Shown piece by piece: positions 39,934 to 49,107 of a stretch of 64,000 nucleotides of DNA. The DNA is from Snodgrassella alvi (GTDB taxonomy: Bacteria > Pseudomonadota > Gammaproteobacteria > Burkholderiales > Neisseriaceae). Position numbers and translations under genes: made by a program. Each line of letters opens with the position of its first letter. The stretch's first letter is position 1. The stretch lies in contig NZ_MEIR01000043.1 of assembly GCF_002777825.1 (NCBI RefSeq), positions 110,772-174,771 of the forward strand, in the 5' to 3' direction. Below the pieces are notes generated by a model. The model saw only the letters and a program-made list of their open reading frames with translations. It was not told the DNA's origin and did not search any database.

Positions 39934-41346
39934 ATGAATCACTATCCGATATTTACTCATTTACACCAGCGCAAGGTATTACTGGTAGGCGGCGGTCTGG
40001 TGGCCGAACGTAAGGCCAGCGCGCTGTTACAGGCCGGCGCACGGTTACAGGTGGTTGCGCAGCAAACCACTGCTCAGTTTGCAGACTGGTTTGCTGCGCA
40101 ACAGGCCGAATACATTGGTACGGAATTCAGCCCCGATTTATTAAATGGTGTGTTTCTGGTGGTTGCAGCCACCAGTGACCATGCACTGAATCGGCGTATT
40201 TTTCAGGCGGCCGAAGCGGCGGCGACATTTTGCAACTGTGTCGACCAGCCGGCTTACTGTTCCTTTATTGTGCCGGCAGTGATTGACCGCAGCCCGATAC
40301 AGGTAGCGGTGAGCAGCGGCGGCCACGCGCCGGTGCTGGCGCGCCTGATTCGCCAGCAGATTGAAGTGTTGCTGCCTTTCTCTCTTGGGCGTGTGGCTGC
40401 GGTAGCCGGACGCTGGCGCAAACAGGTGAAAACTGCCTTACGGAGCCTCAGTGAGCGGCGGCGTTTCTGGGAGCAGTTGTTTCAGCACAGCCGCTTTGGC
40501 CAGTATATTGCCAGCGGCGATGAAGTTGCGGCAGAAACGCTGTTGCAGCAACAGTTAACTCAGCACCAGCCGCTGCCGCAGGGTGAAGTGGCGCTCGTGG
40601 GTGCCGGCCCGGGCGATGCTGGGCTGCTAACTTTACATGCTTTGCAGGCCATGCAGGCAGCGGATGTGGTGTTATACGATGCTCTGGTATCGGCAGAAGT
40701 GCTGGCGCTGGTGCGTCGCGATGCCTTAAAAATCAGTGTGGGTAAACGTTGCGGACGCCATCAGGTGCAACAGTGGCAAACCAATGAGCTGCTGGTAGAG
40801 TGGGCACAGCAAGGTAAGCGTGTGGTACGCCTCAAAGGCGGTGATCCGTTTGTCTTTGGCCGTGGCGGTGAAGAATGTGCGGTATTGCAAGCGGCCAATA
40901 TTCCTTTTCGTATTATTCCCGGCATCAGTGCTGGTTTGGGAGCCACTGCCTATGCCGGTATTCCACTTACGCATCGCGATTATGCACAGAGTGTTTTGTT
41001 TATCACTGGCCACCAGCAATTGGGCAGCCAAAACCATGGCTGGCAGGCACTGGCCTGTGCGCGGCAAACTCTGGTGATTTATATGGGAACACTGCAAGCG
41101 GCAGAAATCAGCCACCAGTTGATTGCCCACGGACGAGCTGCCAGTACGCCGGTAGCGATTATTTCGCATGGTACTCAGGTCAGCCAGCATGTATTAACCG
41201 GTGAACTGCACCAACTGGCAGCACTGGCTCAACAGGCAGCCACGCCGGCGCTGATAGTTATTGGGGAAGTGGTACAGTTGCATCAGCAACTGGCGTGGTT
41301 TCAGCCACAGGGCAATGATGTTGTCGTCGACGAAGCAGCAGCTTAG
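39934..41346 (+). CDS. cysG: Trifunctional sirohaem synthase
   Basis: CysG converts uroporphyrinogen III to sirohaem, the cofactor of sulfite reductase. The N-terminal ~210 residues are the precorrin-2 dehydrogenase/ferrochelatase part (KVLLVGGGLVAERKASALLQ, FCNCVDQPAYCSFIVPA, VAVSSGGHAPVLARLIR). Residues ~215-460 are the SAM-dependent methyltransferase (EVALVGAGPGDAGLLTLHAL, VVLYDALVS, RLKGGDPFVFGRGGEE, PGISAGLGATAYAGIPLTHR). The length of 470 aa is normal. It is divergent from the cysH operon and followed by a strong bidirectional terminator. Confidence 0.96.
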   Translation: MNHYPIFTHLHQRKVLLVGGGLVAERKASALLQAGARLQVVAQQTTAQFADWFAAQQAEYIGTEFSPDLLNGVFLVVAATSDHALNRRIFQAAEAAATFCNCVDQPAYCSFIVPAVIDRSPIQVAVSSGGHAPVLARLIRQQIEVLLPFSLGRVAAVAGRWRKQVKTALRSLSERRRFWEQLFQHSRFGQYIASGDEVAAETLLQQQLTQHQPLPQGEVALVGAGPGDAGLLTLHALQAMQAADVVLYDALVSAEVLALVRRDALKISVGKRCGRHQVQQWQTNELLVEWAQQGKRVVRLKGGDPFVFGRGGEECAVLQAANIPFRIIPGISAGLGATAYAGIPLTHRDYAQSVLFITGHQQLGSQNHGWQALACARQTLVIYMGTLQAAEISHQLIAHGRAASTPVAIISHGTQVSQHVLTGELHQLAALAQQAATPALIVIGEVVQLHQQLAWFQPQGNDVVVDEAAA

Positions 41347-41368
41347 TCATGATGTGCTTGCTGCTATA

Positions 41369-41400
41369 AACAACAGCACGTGCGCAGACGTGCTGTTGTT
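41369..41400. terminator. Bidirectional terminator between cysG and bfrB
   Basis: Perfect 13-bp arms (AACAACAGCACGT / ACGTGCTGTTGTT) with a six-base loop lie between convergent genes. The outer ends give T-rich tails in both directions. Confidence 0.8.
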
Positions 41401-41419
41401 GTTTTCTGCATAACCTGTA

Positions 41420-41893
41420 TCAGTCTGCCTGTACTGCTGTCTGGGCATAATTGGCTAAGCCAATTTCTTCAATCAGGTCTAGCTGTGTGCCCAGCCAGTC
41501 GAGATATTCTTCATTTACTGCTTTTTGCTGTTCAAGCAAATCACGTGACACATAATCAAGCTGGTTTTCACACACGGCAATCGCATCGGCCAGCGCAATA
41601 TGCTTGGCCTGTTCCGCCTGCTGGTCACACTGTAAAATTTCGGTGATGTTTTCACCCACCAGAATTTTGCCATATTCCTGCAAGTTGGGCAGTCCTTCCA
41701 GCAGCAGTATGCGTTCAATCAGTGCATCTGCACTTTTCATGTCGCGAATTGAGTGTTTGTACAGCACTTCGCCCAGCTCGGCAAAGCCCCAGTTGCGTAA
41801 AATTCGTGCATGTAAAAAATACTGATTGATGGATACCAGAAGCAAACCTAAATTTTTATTCAGTGCCTGTAAGGCCAAACGGTCACCCTGCAT
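41420..41893 (-). CDS. bfrB: Bacterioferritin haem-binding subunit
   Basis: Bacterioferritin is a 24-subunit iron-storage shell with haem at subunit interfaces. This 157-aa subunit keeps the haem ligand Met52 (IRDMKSAD) but has lost the ferroxidase ligands: position 18 is Leu instead of Glu, 51 is Asp and 54 is Ser instead of His. It therefore should bind haem but not oxidise iron on its own. The neighbouring subunit has the opposite pattern, so the two should form a mixed shell as in Neisseria. It lies 10 bases after bfrA in one operon. Confidence 0.92.
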   Translation of the reverse strand: MQGDRLALQALNKNLGLLLVSINQYFLHARILRNWGFAELGEVLYKHSIRDMKSADALIERILLLEGLPNLQEYGKILVGENITEILQCDQQAEQAKHIALADAIAVCENQLDYVSRDLLEQQKAVNEEYLDWLGTQLDLIEEIGLANYAQTAVQAD

Positions 41894-41903
41894 ATTTTTC
41901 TCC

Positions 41904-42368
41904 TTACAACTGGCTTTGCAGATAGTTTGGCAAACCCATTACTTCAATCTGGCGTAATTGCTGTTCCAGCCAGTGGGCATGGTCTTCTTCGGTATCTTTC
42001 AACTGCGCCACCAGAAATTGCCGGGTGACATAGTCTTGTTCTTGTTCACACAGCTTAATTGCATCTTTTAGATTCTTGCGCACACTCAGCTCGGTAGCCA
42101 AATCATTTTGCAGCATGCTCACTACATCGGTACCGATATTAACTGCATCCGGTACCATCTCCGGCTTGCCATTGAGCATCAGAATACGGTGAATAAACTG
42201 GTGGGCATGGTCGGTTTCCTCCTGCATCTCATGGTCTATGCGCTGAAAAAGCTGCATATAGCCCATATCCTCATACATACGTGAGTGCGCAAAATACTGG
42301 TCACGTGCGGCCAGCTCTCCTGCCAGTAAGCGGTTTAAACAATCCAGTACAACTTTTTTGCCTTCCAT
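41904..42368 (-). CDS. bfrA: Bacterioferritin ferroxidase subunit
   Basis: A 154-aa bacterioferritin with the ferroxidase residues in place, numbered from MEGKK: Glu18, Glu51 and His54 (EEETDHAH), and the C-terminal EEDHAHW that supplies the later ligands. Haem-ligand position 52 is Thr, not Met, so this subunit should oxidise and store iron without binding haem by itself. The start at 42368 gives the correct numbering; a Met seven codons upstream is less likely. It is the first gene of the bfrA-bfrB operon. An iron-responsive promoter is likely, but no clear Fur box was identified. Confidence 0.94.
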   Translation of the reverse strand: MEGKKVVLDCLNRLLAGELAARDQYFAHSRMYEDMGYMQLFQRIDHEMQEETDHAHQFIHRILMLNGKPEMVPDAVNIGTDVVSMLQNDLATELSVRKNLKDAIKLCEQEQDYVTRQFLVAQLKDTEEDHAHWLEQQLRQIEVMGLPNYLQSQL

Positions 42369-43173
42369 ATTTGCTTCCTTTTTGCTCAAAACTGTTCTGT
42401 TGGCATAGCCAGACAGCTTTGATTAATTATTAAACAATCATTAACAATCCAGCCTGACGCTGAAAACGTTATCACCAGATAAACCATTTAAAAGAATAAA
42501 TTTATGCCGTTACTTTTTAACCGTGCTGCATGCACTATACCTATAAGCAGATTAAGCATGTATTTGCAACACAGTACCGTATCCAATAGGGATATATAGT
42601 CTGCCGCAGTATTTTGTGCAGTCATGGATTGCAGGCTTAAATTAATCTGCCATCCTATTCTCCGCTGCTAAACAGTTGTATTAATTACGCAATGCTTTCA
42701 ATACAATAATCAATACAATCATTTAAACTTATCATAACATTAAATATCATCATTATTTTTAATCTAAATAAGACTAATTTTCATACTTATTCATCTAAAA
42801 ATTCAAAATTTAACTTAATTATTCAACAAAAACATAGTATTAGAATAGTAATGGTTCTCATCATTTATTAAAATTTATCAGCAGGCCTGCCTGAGCCAGC
42901 CAATTTAGAAAATATTTATATAAATTAACTTTATTTAACTATTATACAGACACTTGCACAACTAAATTATTCCACAACCATAAGGAAGTTATATCAGAGA
43001 GAATATAACCATTCGCATTTATTGCCTATTGATGCCACATCCGCTAATCCTCATATTTTTGTCGTATTTATTGTTGATATAAATGTAATGAACGCCAGTG
43101 GTACAGATAGTCGCAACTGATGCGAGAAAATAGGACAATAAAATATATTCTGCAACGATATGCTTTAGCTTAC
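42369..43173. other. Gene-free AT-rich region upstream of bfrA
   Basis: About 800 bp with no coding frame. It should hold the bfrA promoter near its left end. A weakly Fur-box-like AATGGTTCTCATCATT lies at about 42849-42864, too far upstream to be assigned with confidence. The remainder is probably decayed DNA adjoining the pseudogene cluster. Confidence 0.5.
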
Positions 43174-43935
43174 TTAGCTTAGGGGAGCAGATTTACTTGG
43201 GTATTCGTACAATACGGCGACGCTTGGCATTAAATTGCGGCAAAATAGGCGCTGACTGTACCTGCCAGTGTATTTTTCCACTGCAATATTATGCTTTTGA
43301 AATAAATCAATCAACTGCCGGCGGCAATTTTCCAATACCGATAAATCACAATCACCCAGCAATTGCAGTTGATTGCCACGCTGGATAAAGCGGTAATCAG
43401 CTACCGCAGGCAAAGCATTGGCAATCACCCGCTGGCATAAATCCGCAAATACCCGCTGGACACCGCTATCACGCGCAGGTAATGCGAGCTGGTCATCACA
43501 GCCTCCTTCAATGCGTTCTAGCGCCATTGTTACCTGTCCGCAGCGGCGAGGCTGTTGGCGCATTACCAGAATATCATTGAGGCGATAACGCACAATTGGC
43601 TGAGTAATACGGCTGAAATCAGTAATTAGCGGCACAAAGCGTTCTTCATCCAACCATTGCGGTTCAACATAAATAAACTCTTCATTCGAATGCAAAGTAC
43701 CATATTGACAGCTCGCCGCCAGAAATCCTTCTGTTGCCTGATAAACTTCTCCTACATTAGCAAACACCTGCTGCAACAATAATTTGTCCTGTGGTTCTAA
43801 CACTTCTGCCCCGGAAATCACTTTTTTTCACCCGCAGGTTTAATTGTCGGCACTGCACCGCTTGAGCCAGCGCACATAGTACCTGCGCCGGTCCTACCAC
43901 CATAGTCGGCTATAATTGCTGCAAACGCGGTAAAT
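43174..43935 (-). pseudogene. Adenylate-forming ligase remnant (CapK/F390-synthetase-like)
   Basis: The last ~215 codons are open (from 43821) and match the C-terminal half of CapK/PaaK-like acyl-adenylating enzymes: VISGAEVLEPQDKLLLQQVF, NVGEVYQATEGFLA, and FSRITQPIVRYRLNDIL. Upstream, the same protein continues in another frame as TMVVGPAQVLCALAQAV, RQLNLRVKK. It is separated by a one-base shift at a run of seven A's near 43826-43832, with a TAG a little further up. The N-terminal half is missing. The gene is inactive. Confidence 0.75.
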
Positions 43936-43941
43936 GCTCAG

Positions 43942-44175
43942 CTAAAGGGTTGAACAAATCGAAAGATTAGTGATATTGTAAATTCGCCCCAACACCAAAG
44001 TGGCTGTAGTGGTAGCCAGCATCATCGCCTGCACCACATTCAGCATATAAGTCAGGTCTATCTGCGTTTTACCACCCCCGGGCAGGCATAGTTGCTGCCG
44101 CATGTCCTGCAACTGGGTCAAAATCCGCGGCAAAATTACTCTATCATAAGGACCAAATAAAGCACGTGGGCGCAA
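43942..44175 (-). pseudogene. NAD-dependent epimerase/dehydratase (OleD-like) fragment
   Basis: About 75 codons match the central/C-terminal part of extended short-chain dehydrogenases: RPRALFGPYDRVILPRIL, LPGGGKTQIDLTYMLNVVQA, MMLATT and YNITN. The Rossmann N-terminus and the C-terminal end are missing. It lies between the ligase and ketosynthase remnants on the same strand, so all three were probably one operon. Confidence 0.75.
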
Positions 44176-44204
44176 ATTTATATAGTTTGTCGCCTGAAAG
44201 TGAG

Positions 44205-44625
44205 GTAATAACTTTAATCACGCAAACCGCGCCATCACTAAAGCTCTATGTAGATTCTTCATCATCCCAATTAAGCCCCTGCGAAACCAGATGGGCAAAA
44301 ACAATAGCAATATGCCGGTATACTCCCTGATTAAGCAGACAAGCCGCCATTTCCAGCGCTGTCATAAAGCCTACACGGTTATAATTGATATCAAAACTAG
44401 CAATAATCTGTGGCAAATCGCTGATTTTCAGAATATGCGTGGCGGTATACGGTAAAGCCTGAGTACAATTGCTGCAACAGAAATTAGTAGGTTAATAGAT
44501 TCCAGCACAATTTGTTGGCGTTGCAGCGAATCGGTCAGCGCCATGGCTGCTATCTGCGCCTAACTAACACCATCACTAATGTGAAAACGGTGCTCAATAT
44601 CTGAACGTCACTGCACATAATGTCA
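44205..44625 (-). pseudogene. 3-oxoacyl-ACP synthase III-like (KASIII/OleA) remnant
   Basis: The minus strand reads RSDIEHRFHISDGVS, stop, AQIAAMALTDSLQR, then after a frameshift ALPYTATHILKISDLPQIIA, SFDINYNRVGFMTALEMAA, and GLNWDDEEST, stop, SFSDGAVCV. These are successive blocks of a KASIII/OleA-type condensing enzyme. At the active-site block, usually NxxC-x-G, the Cys is Arg (NRVGF). With several stops, a frameshift and the catalytic Cys lost, the gene is clearly dead. Confidence 0.75.
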
Positions 44626-45074
44626 GGCTTGTTAAACGCCTACCTAGCTCGAATGACGTCACACATCTTGCTGATATAACTGCACCGGTAAATAGAATTA
44701 TTAATGGTATTATTGCGCGTACTGAATTTGATACAGTCATACGTTTCTCCCAATATATTAATAGTCACCGTGAGAAATTAATAATATAAATCAATACTAT
44801 CAAGTATCTACAAAATTTTATACAGCACAAGCATTAACCCGAAAACCAATTATTCTAATAATGCTAAGGCAGCAATTTATAACCATATTAAATAAAAATA
44901 TTATAAAAATACAAATCTAATAAATAAATTTATACTTAACTACAATAATATACAGTTAAAAATAACAATATAAAATATAAATTCACATATATAGTATAAA
45001 TATCATATATAAATTTACATATAAATTAGTCTGTGCATAAAAACAATTAATTATGCAAACAGGTTGATATCAAT
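44626..45074. other. AT-rich gene-free stretch beside the pseudogene cluster
   Basis: Very AT-rich from about 44760 to 45060, with repeated ATATAAATTTA-type words. No gene or defined element was recognised. Confidence 0.5.
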
Positions 45075-45147
45075 AAAAAATCCGCATTGGAGCTCATTTC
45101 TTCGGCTGGTATACGACCAGTGCGAAAAAAAAGTTCCAGTACGGATT
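45075..45147 (-). terminator. Rho-independent terminator-like structure after the SDR gene
   Basis: On the minus strand 13-base arms (AATCCGTACTGGA / TCCAATGCGGATT, one wobble and one mismatch) enclose a smaller hairpin (CTGGT / ACCAG) and are followed by TTTTTTATTG. It begins about 30 bases past the SDR stop. Confidence 0.6.
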
Positions 45148-45174
45148 GATTTAGATTACAAACGGGTTATTGCC

Positions 45175-46068
45175 TTATAACACAATACCGCCAGTAACCC
45201 CGTATACCTGAGCTGTCACATAGCTGGATTCATCAGACATCAAGAAAACATAGGTAGGTGCAAGTTCAGCAGGCTGACCGGCGCGGCCAAGTACAGATTC
45301 ACTCTGGCCAAATTTCGGAATAGCTTCAGTAGGCTGGCCACCGGTAATTTCCAGTGCAGTCCAGATGGGGCCTGGTGCCACAGAATTTACCCGGATACCT
45401 TTTTCGGCCACCTGTTTGGCCAATGCCTGAGTAAAGGCCACAATCGCGGCTTTAGTTGCAGCATAATCCACCAAATTAGGGCTGGGTTCATAAGCCTGTA
45501 CAGAACTGGTAGTAACAATAGTAGCACCAGCAGGCAAATGAGGCATAGCAGCCTGAATTACCCAGAACAGAGAAAACACATTAATCTCAAATGTTTTTTT
45601 CAACTGTTCCGTACTGATATCACAGAAGCGCTCTACTGCGGTCTGTTTGCCGGCAACCAAAGTCAAACCATCCAGCCCGCCCAGCTCCGTATGCGCTTTT
45701 TCCACTAGCTGTTTGCAGAAATGCTCATCGCTTAAATCACCGGGAATGCATACCACTTTACGGCCAGCTTCCTGTACCAGCGCTGCAACTTGTTTAGCGT
45801 CTTCCTCTTCAGAAGGCAAATAATTAATAGCCAAATCTGCGCCTTCACGGGCATAGGCAATTGCTGCGGCGCGGCCAATACCCGAATCGGCACCGGTGAC
45901 CAGAATCTTGCGTCCGCACAAACGGCCATGACCTTCATAGCTTTTTTCGCCGCAATCCGGTACCGGATCCATCCTGCTTTGCAGGCCCGGTGCAGGCTGA
46001 TACTGTTTAGAAAAATCCTGATGGTAGTACTTGGTTCTTGGATCTTGTAAACCTTCTTGATGATTCAT
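45175..46068 (-). CDS. Short-chain dehydrogenase/reductase (YghA/glucose-dehydrogenase-like)
   Basis: A 297-aa SDR of the subgroup with an N-terminal extension of about 50 residues ([20 protein letters not shown]), as in E. coli YghA and general-stress SDRs. The cofactor motif [12 protein letters not shown] is near residue 58, the catalytic Ser in [13 protein letters not shown], and the Tyr/Lys pair in [10 protein letters not shown]. The C-terminus [17 protein letters not shown] segment is normal. The ATG follows a GGAGA ribosome binding site. The substrate is unknown; relatives are often induced by osmotic or oxidative stress. Confidence 0.92.
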   Translation of the reverse strand: MNHQEGLQDPRTKYYHQDFSKQYQPAPGLQSRMDPVPDCGEKSYEGHGRLCGRKILVTGADSGIGRAAAIAYAREGADLAINYLPSEEEDAKQVAALVQEAGRKVVCIPGDLSDEHFCKQLVEKAHTELGGLDGLTLVAGKQTAVERFCDISTEQLKKTFEINVFSLFWVIQAAMPHLPAGATIVTTSSVQAYEPSPNLVDYAATKAAIVAFTQALAKQVAEKGIRVNSVAPGPIWTALEITGGQPTEAIPKFGQSESVLGRAGQPAELAPTYVFLMSDESSYVTAQVYGVTGGIVL

Positions 46069-46305
46069 AATACATCTCCATGTTTAACAATGCTTTATCC
46101 AAATGGAACAGCAAAACCATCATACGACAGATCATGATACGCGCAAAGAAAATCCCCTGTAATTTATGTCAATATTGTAGTTAAAATTTATTAATCTCAA
46201 TGGCTTAGATATTTAAAAACAAATTATGACAAAAAATAACCAGAACAGGCTGAATACTAAATATAATTATCCATATTCAGCATAAACAGTCTGTCTGGAT
46301 AAAGC

Positions 46306-47706
46306 TTAGAAACGGTGCGTATACGAAACACCAGCAATATGTGCATGTGAACGGTAATCCGCCTCACCTCGTACATTGCTGGAAACATGCACACCCTGAT
46401 CCTGCTGGTTCATATGCGTCTGCTGAATATGCAGATAGGCATATGACACAGCCACAGTATCGTTTTTATTCACATCATATTTGGCACCGGCGCCAAACAG
46501 CCAGCGATTCCCATCAGGAATAGTAGACAGCCGCGTAGCCGAGCTGCGCACCGGCGACTGGTCATAATTTACCCCAAAGCGCCACTGTAGACGCGGATTC
46601 TGCTGATAAGAAGCCCCCACGCCCACCGCATAGGTATCACGCCAATTAGTGGCAATATGCGTGGTATTCGAAGTAGCTCCATGCACGGGATCAACCGCCT
46701 TATCATGCTCAAAATTAATATCCAGCTCATGCAGACGCGAAGAACGTGTCCAGCTCACATTACCAAACACATTCCACTGCGGATTCACTTTCCACATACC
46801 ATGTAGCGACACTACTTCCGGCGTAGTAATCTGTACCTGCGCACTTTCCAGAGCCTTAAAGCCAAACTGCTCAAACAGCGGTGCATAGTTTTTTGCATAG
46901 CTGCCCATTGGCTTCCAGCGTGCGGTACCGTGCAGATGCTGGTTAATCTTGGAACGATAGCTAACACCTACTCGCACATCATCATTAATATCCCACAGCC
47001 AGCCAGCATTGAAGCCATAGCCCCAGTCATTGCCTTTCACCGTGGCGCGCGCATCAAATGCGCCTGGCATTTTCTGGTGCAATGCAGCCTGCGCAATGCC
47101 AGACTGCGCACTGCCCACCGGCGTAAAATCAGCATACTTCTGTACTTCTGCATGCAGGTACTGCGCAATCAGCCCCACACCAATTGAGTGTCGGTCATTG
47201 ATTTTATAAGCGATAGCCGGATTAATATCTAGCGCTTTCACATTAGTTTTATTCACGTTATAGCGCAGCACTGAATCAGAACTATCATTAGTTCTGGCTG
47301 CATACGGAATATATACCCCCAGCCCCATACCCCATTTATCATTCAGACGATGGGAAAAATACAGTTGCGGTATCAATTGTGCCGTATTAGCAATATTATC
47401 CTGCTCAGGCCCCTGCACAGCAGAGCCATCCGCAAACGTACCGCGGGCATGACGATATTTAATATCGGGCTTAACTACAAATAAATTAGTATCGATCTGT
47501 GTACCATCCAGATTCACCAGTCCGGCCGGGTTATTCACAATAGTTGCCGCATCCGCAGCCTCAGCAGCCGCAGCATTACCGGCTGCTACCGCCGTTACAG
47601 ACTGTAAACCCAAATGATATCCAGACGCATATACAGGAGAAATAATCGTTGCAGCACTGATAAATACAGTGCTTATTTTCATCACAGCTGGCAAATGTCT
47701 TGTCAT
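46306..47706 (-). CDS. FadL-family outer-membrane transport protein
   Basis: A 466-aa outer-membrane beta-barrel of the FadL/OMPP1 family, which takes up long-chain fatty acids or other hydrophobic compounds. After a signal peptide (cleavage near ...SPVYASG), the mature N-terminus shows the hatch pattern GLQSVTAVAAGNAAAAEAAD, TIVNNPAGL, followed by alternating beta-strand sequence, and ends in Phe (HRF) as barrel proteins do. The ATG at 47706 is used; an in-frame TTG at 47721 is an alternative. A terminator-like hairpin stands just upstream, listed separately. Confidence 0.9.
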   Translation of the reverse strand: MTRHLPAVMKISTVFISAATIISPVYASGYHLGLQSVTAVAAGNAAAAEAADAATIVNNPAGLVNLDGTQIDTNLFVVKPDIKYRHARGTFADGSAVQGPEQDNIANTAQLIPQLYFSHRLNDKWGMGLGVYIPYAARTNDSSDSVLRYNVNKTNVKALDINPAIAYKINDRHSIGVGLIAQYLHAEVQKYADFTPVGSAQSGIAQAALHQKMPGAFDARATVKGNDWGYGFNAGWLWDINDDVRVGVSYRSKINQHLHGTARWKPMGSYAKNYAPLFEQFGFKALESAQVQITTPEVVSLHGMWKVNPQWNVFGNVSWTRSSRLHELDINFEHDKAVDPVHGATSNTTHIATNWRDTYAVGVGASYQQNPRLQWRFGVNYDQSPVRSSATRLSTIPDGNRWLFGAGAKYDVNKNDTVAVSYAYLHIQQTHMNQQDQGVHVSSNVRGEADYRSHAHIAGVSYTHRF

Positions 47707-47732
47707 TGTGTTTTTTCTCAAAAGCAGAAAAC

Positions 47733-47756
47733 AAAAAAGACCTTAATTAAAGGTCT
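47733..47756 (-). promoter_or_regulatory. Terminator-like hairpin immediately upstream of fadL
   Basis: On the minus strand AGACCTT / AAGGTCT arms (7 bp, five-base loop) are followed by TTTTT, 27 bases before the fadL ATG. There is no upstream gene on this strand within ~700 bp, so it may attenuate fadL transcription or mark the end of an unrecognised short RNA. Confidence 0.45.
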
Positions 47757-48494
47757 GAAAACAAATAAAAATATTCAGAAAAATTGAAAATCAGCTAAAT
47801 TTGAGTGTTTATTCTAACTCAAAAATACCAAAATTGCCGTTTAGCATCCTTACAATTTTTCAATTAAATTAAATTCACCATATCTAAATACAATTATTTT
47901 TCACCCCAAAAGCATAAAAATTCAGCTTAACAACCGCACCAGCATAAATAGAAATCACTAATTTTCAATAATATACACAAGAATCAAATTATACCCCAAA
48001 GATTAAAATCATCACTATGCCTTACAACTCAAAAGTATATAAAATCAAATAACAATAAACTGGTTTTTCCAGCCCGAACATGAAACATATCTGCCCAACA
48101 CAAATTGCAGCCCAAATATTCTTTGCCAACAGCAACTGCCAGTCAATTGACAGAGCATAAATACCCTCAACATAAATACAGCCAGAAAATAATGGCACAA
48201 GAGCTAAGTACAGCCATCCATCAAAACCTCATCACCGCACCAACCCTTTATTTGCCCGACTTTGCAATCATTAATTATTTTTTATACAGCCACTTTGGCA
48301 TTTTATAACAACAAATACAATAAACTATTCCGGCATGCATACATGCATATTTCCCAGTTGCAGATTACAAGTACAACAGCCCAACCGCAATGTCGGCCGT
48401 TTTTACCGTAATCATCCACCTGACAGCCATTTACAGCAGCCAGTACCAATGGTTACACTGTTACATTATTATCGGTTTATATGGTTACACAACA
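47757..48494. other. Gene-poor region between fadL and the membrane-protein gene
   Basis: AT-rich sequence up to about 48330 with no gene. The 48390-48494 part is an in-frame extension of the following gene and may or may not be translated. The fadL promoter must lie in the left part on the minus strand. Confidence 0.45.
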
Positions 48495-49019
48495 ATGTTT
48501 CAACGACTGAAACGCACCTGGCCGCTATTACTGTTATGGCTGGATCTGATTTACAGTTTTATCCTGAATATTGTTGCCAGCATCTCACTAGAACAAACGC
48601 CAGCGTCGCAAAACAGTTTACCGGTATCACCAGACATTGCCTTCAGCTGGTTACAGGTAATTGCTAATGGCGGCATGGTGCTTACCCTTAGCTTTGCTTT
48701 CTCTATTCTGCTACAGCTGAATCGTGCCGTGCAACAACATCAGTCCTGGCCGATGACACCAGTGAGAATTTCCGCCCTGCTGATTGTGCTGGCTTTCAGT
48801 CTGCCAGCCTGGTGGCAATGGTTATGGGCATTATGGGCACTGGCTCATGGCCAAATGGTAGTCGAATGGCACAATCTGCGTTATCTCATCGTTTCGATAC
48901 TGTTACTGTATCCGGCCTGCCTGTGCCTGCGTTTACTCTGGATTCGGCATCGGCAGCACAAAAACATAGATGATTCTGACAATTTCATCCAGCCTGCCGG
49001 TACCCAACCACCATACTGA
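48495..49019 (+). CDS. Hypothetical inner-membrane protein
   Basis: From the ATG at 48495 the protein has about 174 residues (209 if the upstream start at 48390 is used). It has four hydrophobic helices: TWPLLLLWLDLIYSFILNI, a second around MVLTLSFAFSILLQ, a third ISALLIVLAFSLPAWWQWLW, and a fourth LIVSILLLYPACLCLRL. A polar C-terminus follows. No family was recognised. It lies 88 bases before mrp on the same strand. The start is uncertain because neither candidate has a good ribosome binding site. Confidence 0.6.
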   Translation: MFQRLKRTWPLLLLWLDLIYSFILNIVASISLEQTPASQNSLPVSPDIAFSWLQVIANGGMVLTLSFAFSILLQLNRAVQQHQSWPMTPVRISALLIVLAFSLPAWWQWLWALWALAHGQMVVEWHNLRYLIVSILLLYPACLCLRLLWIRHRQHKNIDDSDNFIQPAGTQPPY

Positions 49020-49107
49020 TTACCCGGCACTGCCTCAAGCAAATGCTGGCCGCAAGCCAATATAGGATAAAATATGCGCCAGAAATACAGCTGCGGATTA
49101 AACTTAC

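Noticed and set aside
45175..46068. Glucose 1-dehydrogenase as the specific function of the SDR
   Set aside because: The subgroup with this N-terminal extension has several assigned names. The sequence alone does not settle the substrate, so only the family is given.
48105..48308. 67-codon open frame upstream of the membrane protein
   Set aside because: Poor composition and no supporting signal; treated as non-coding.
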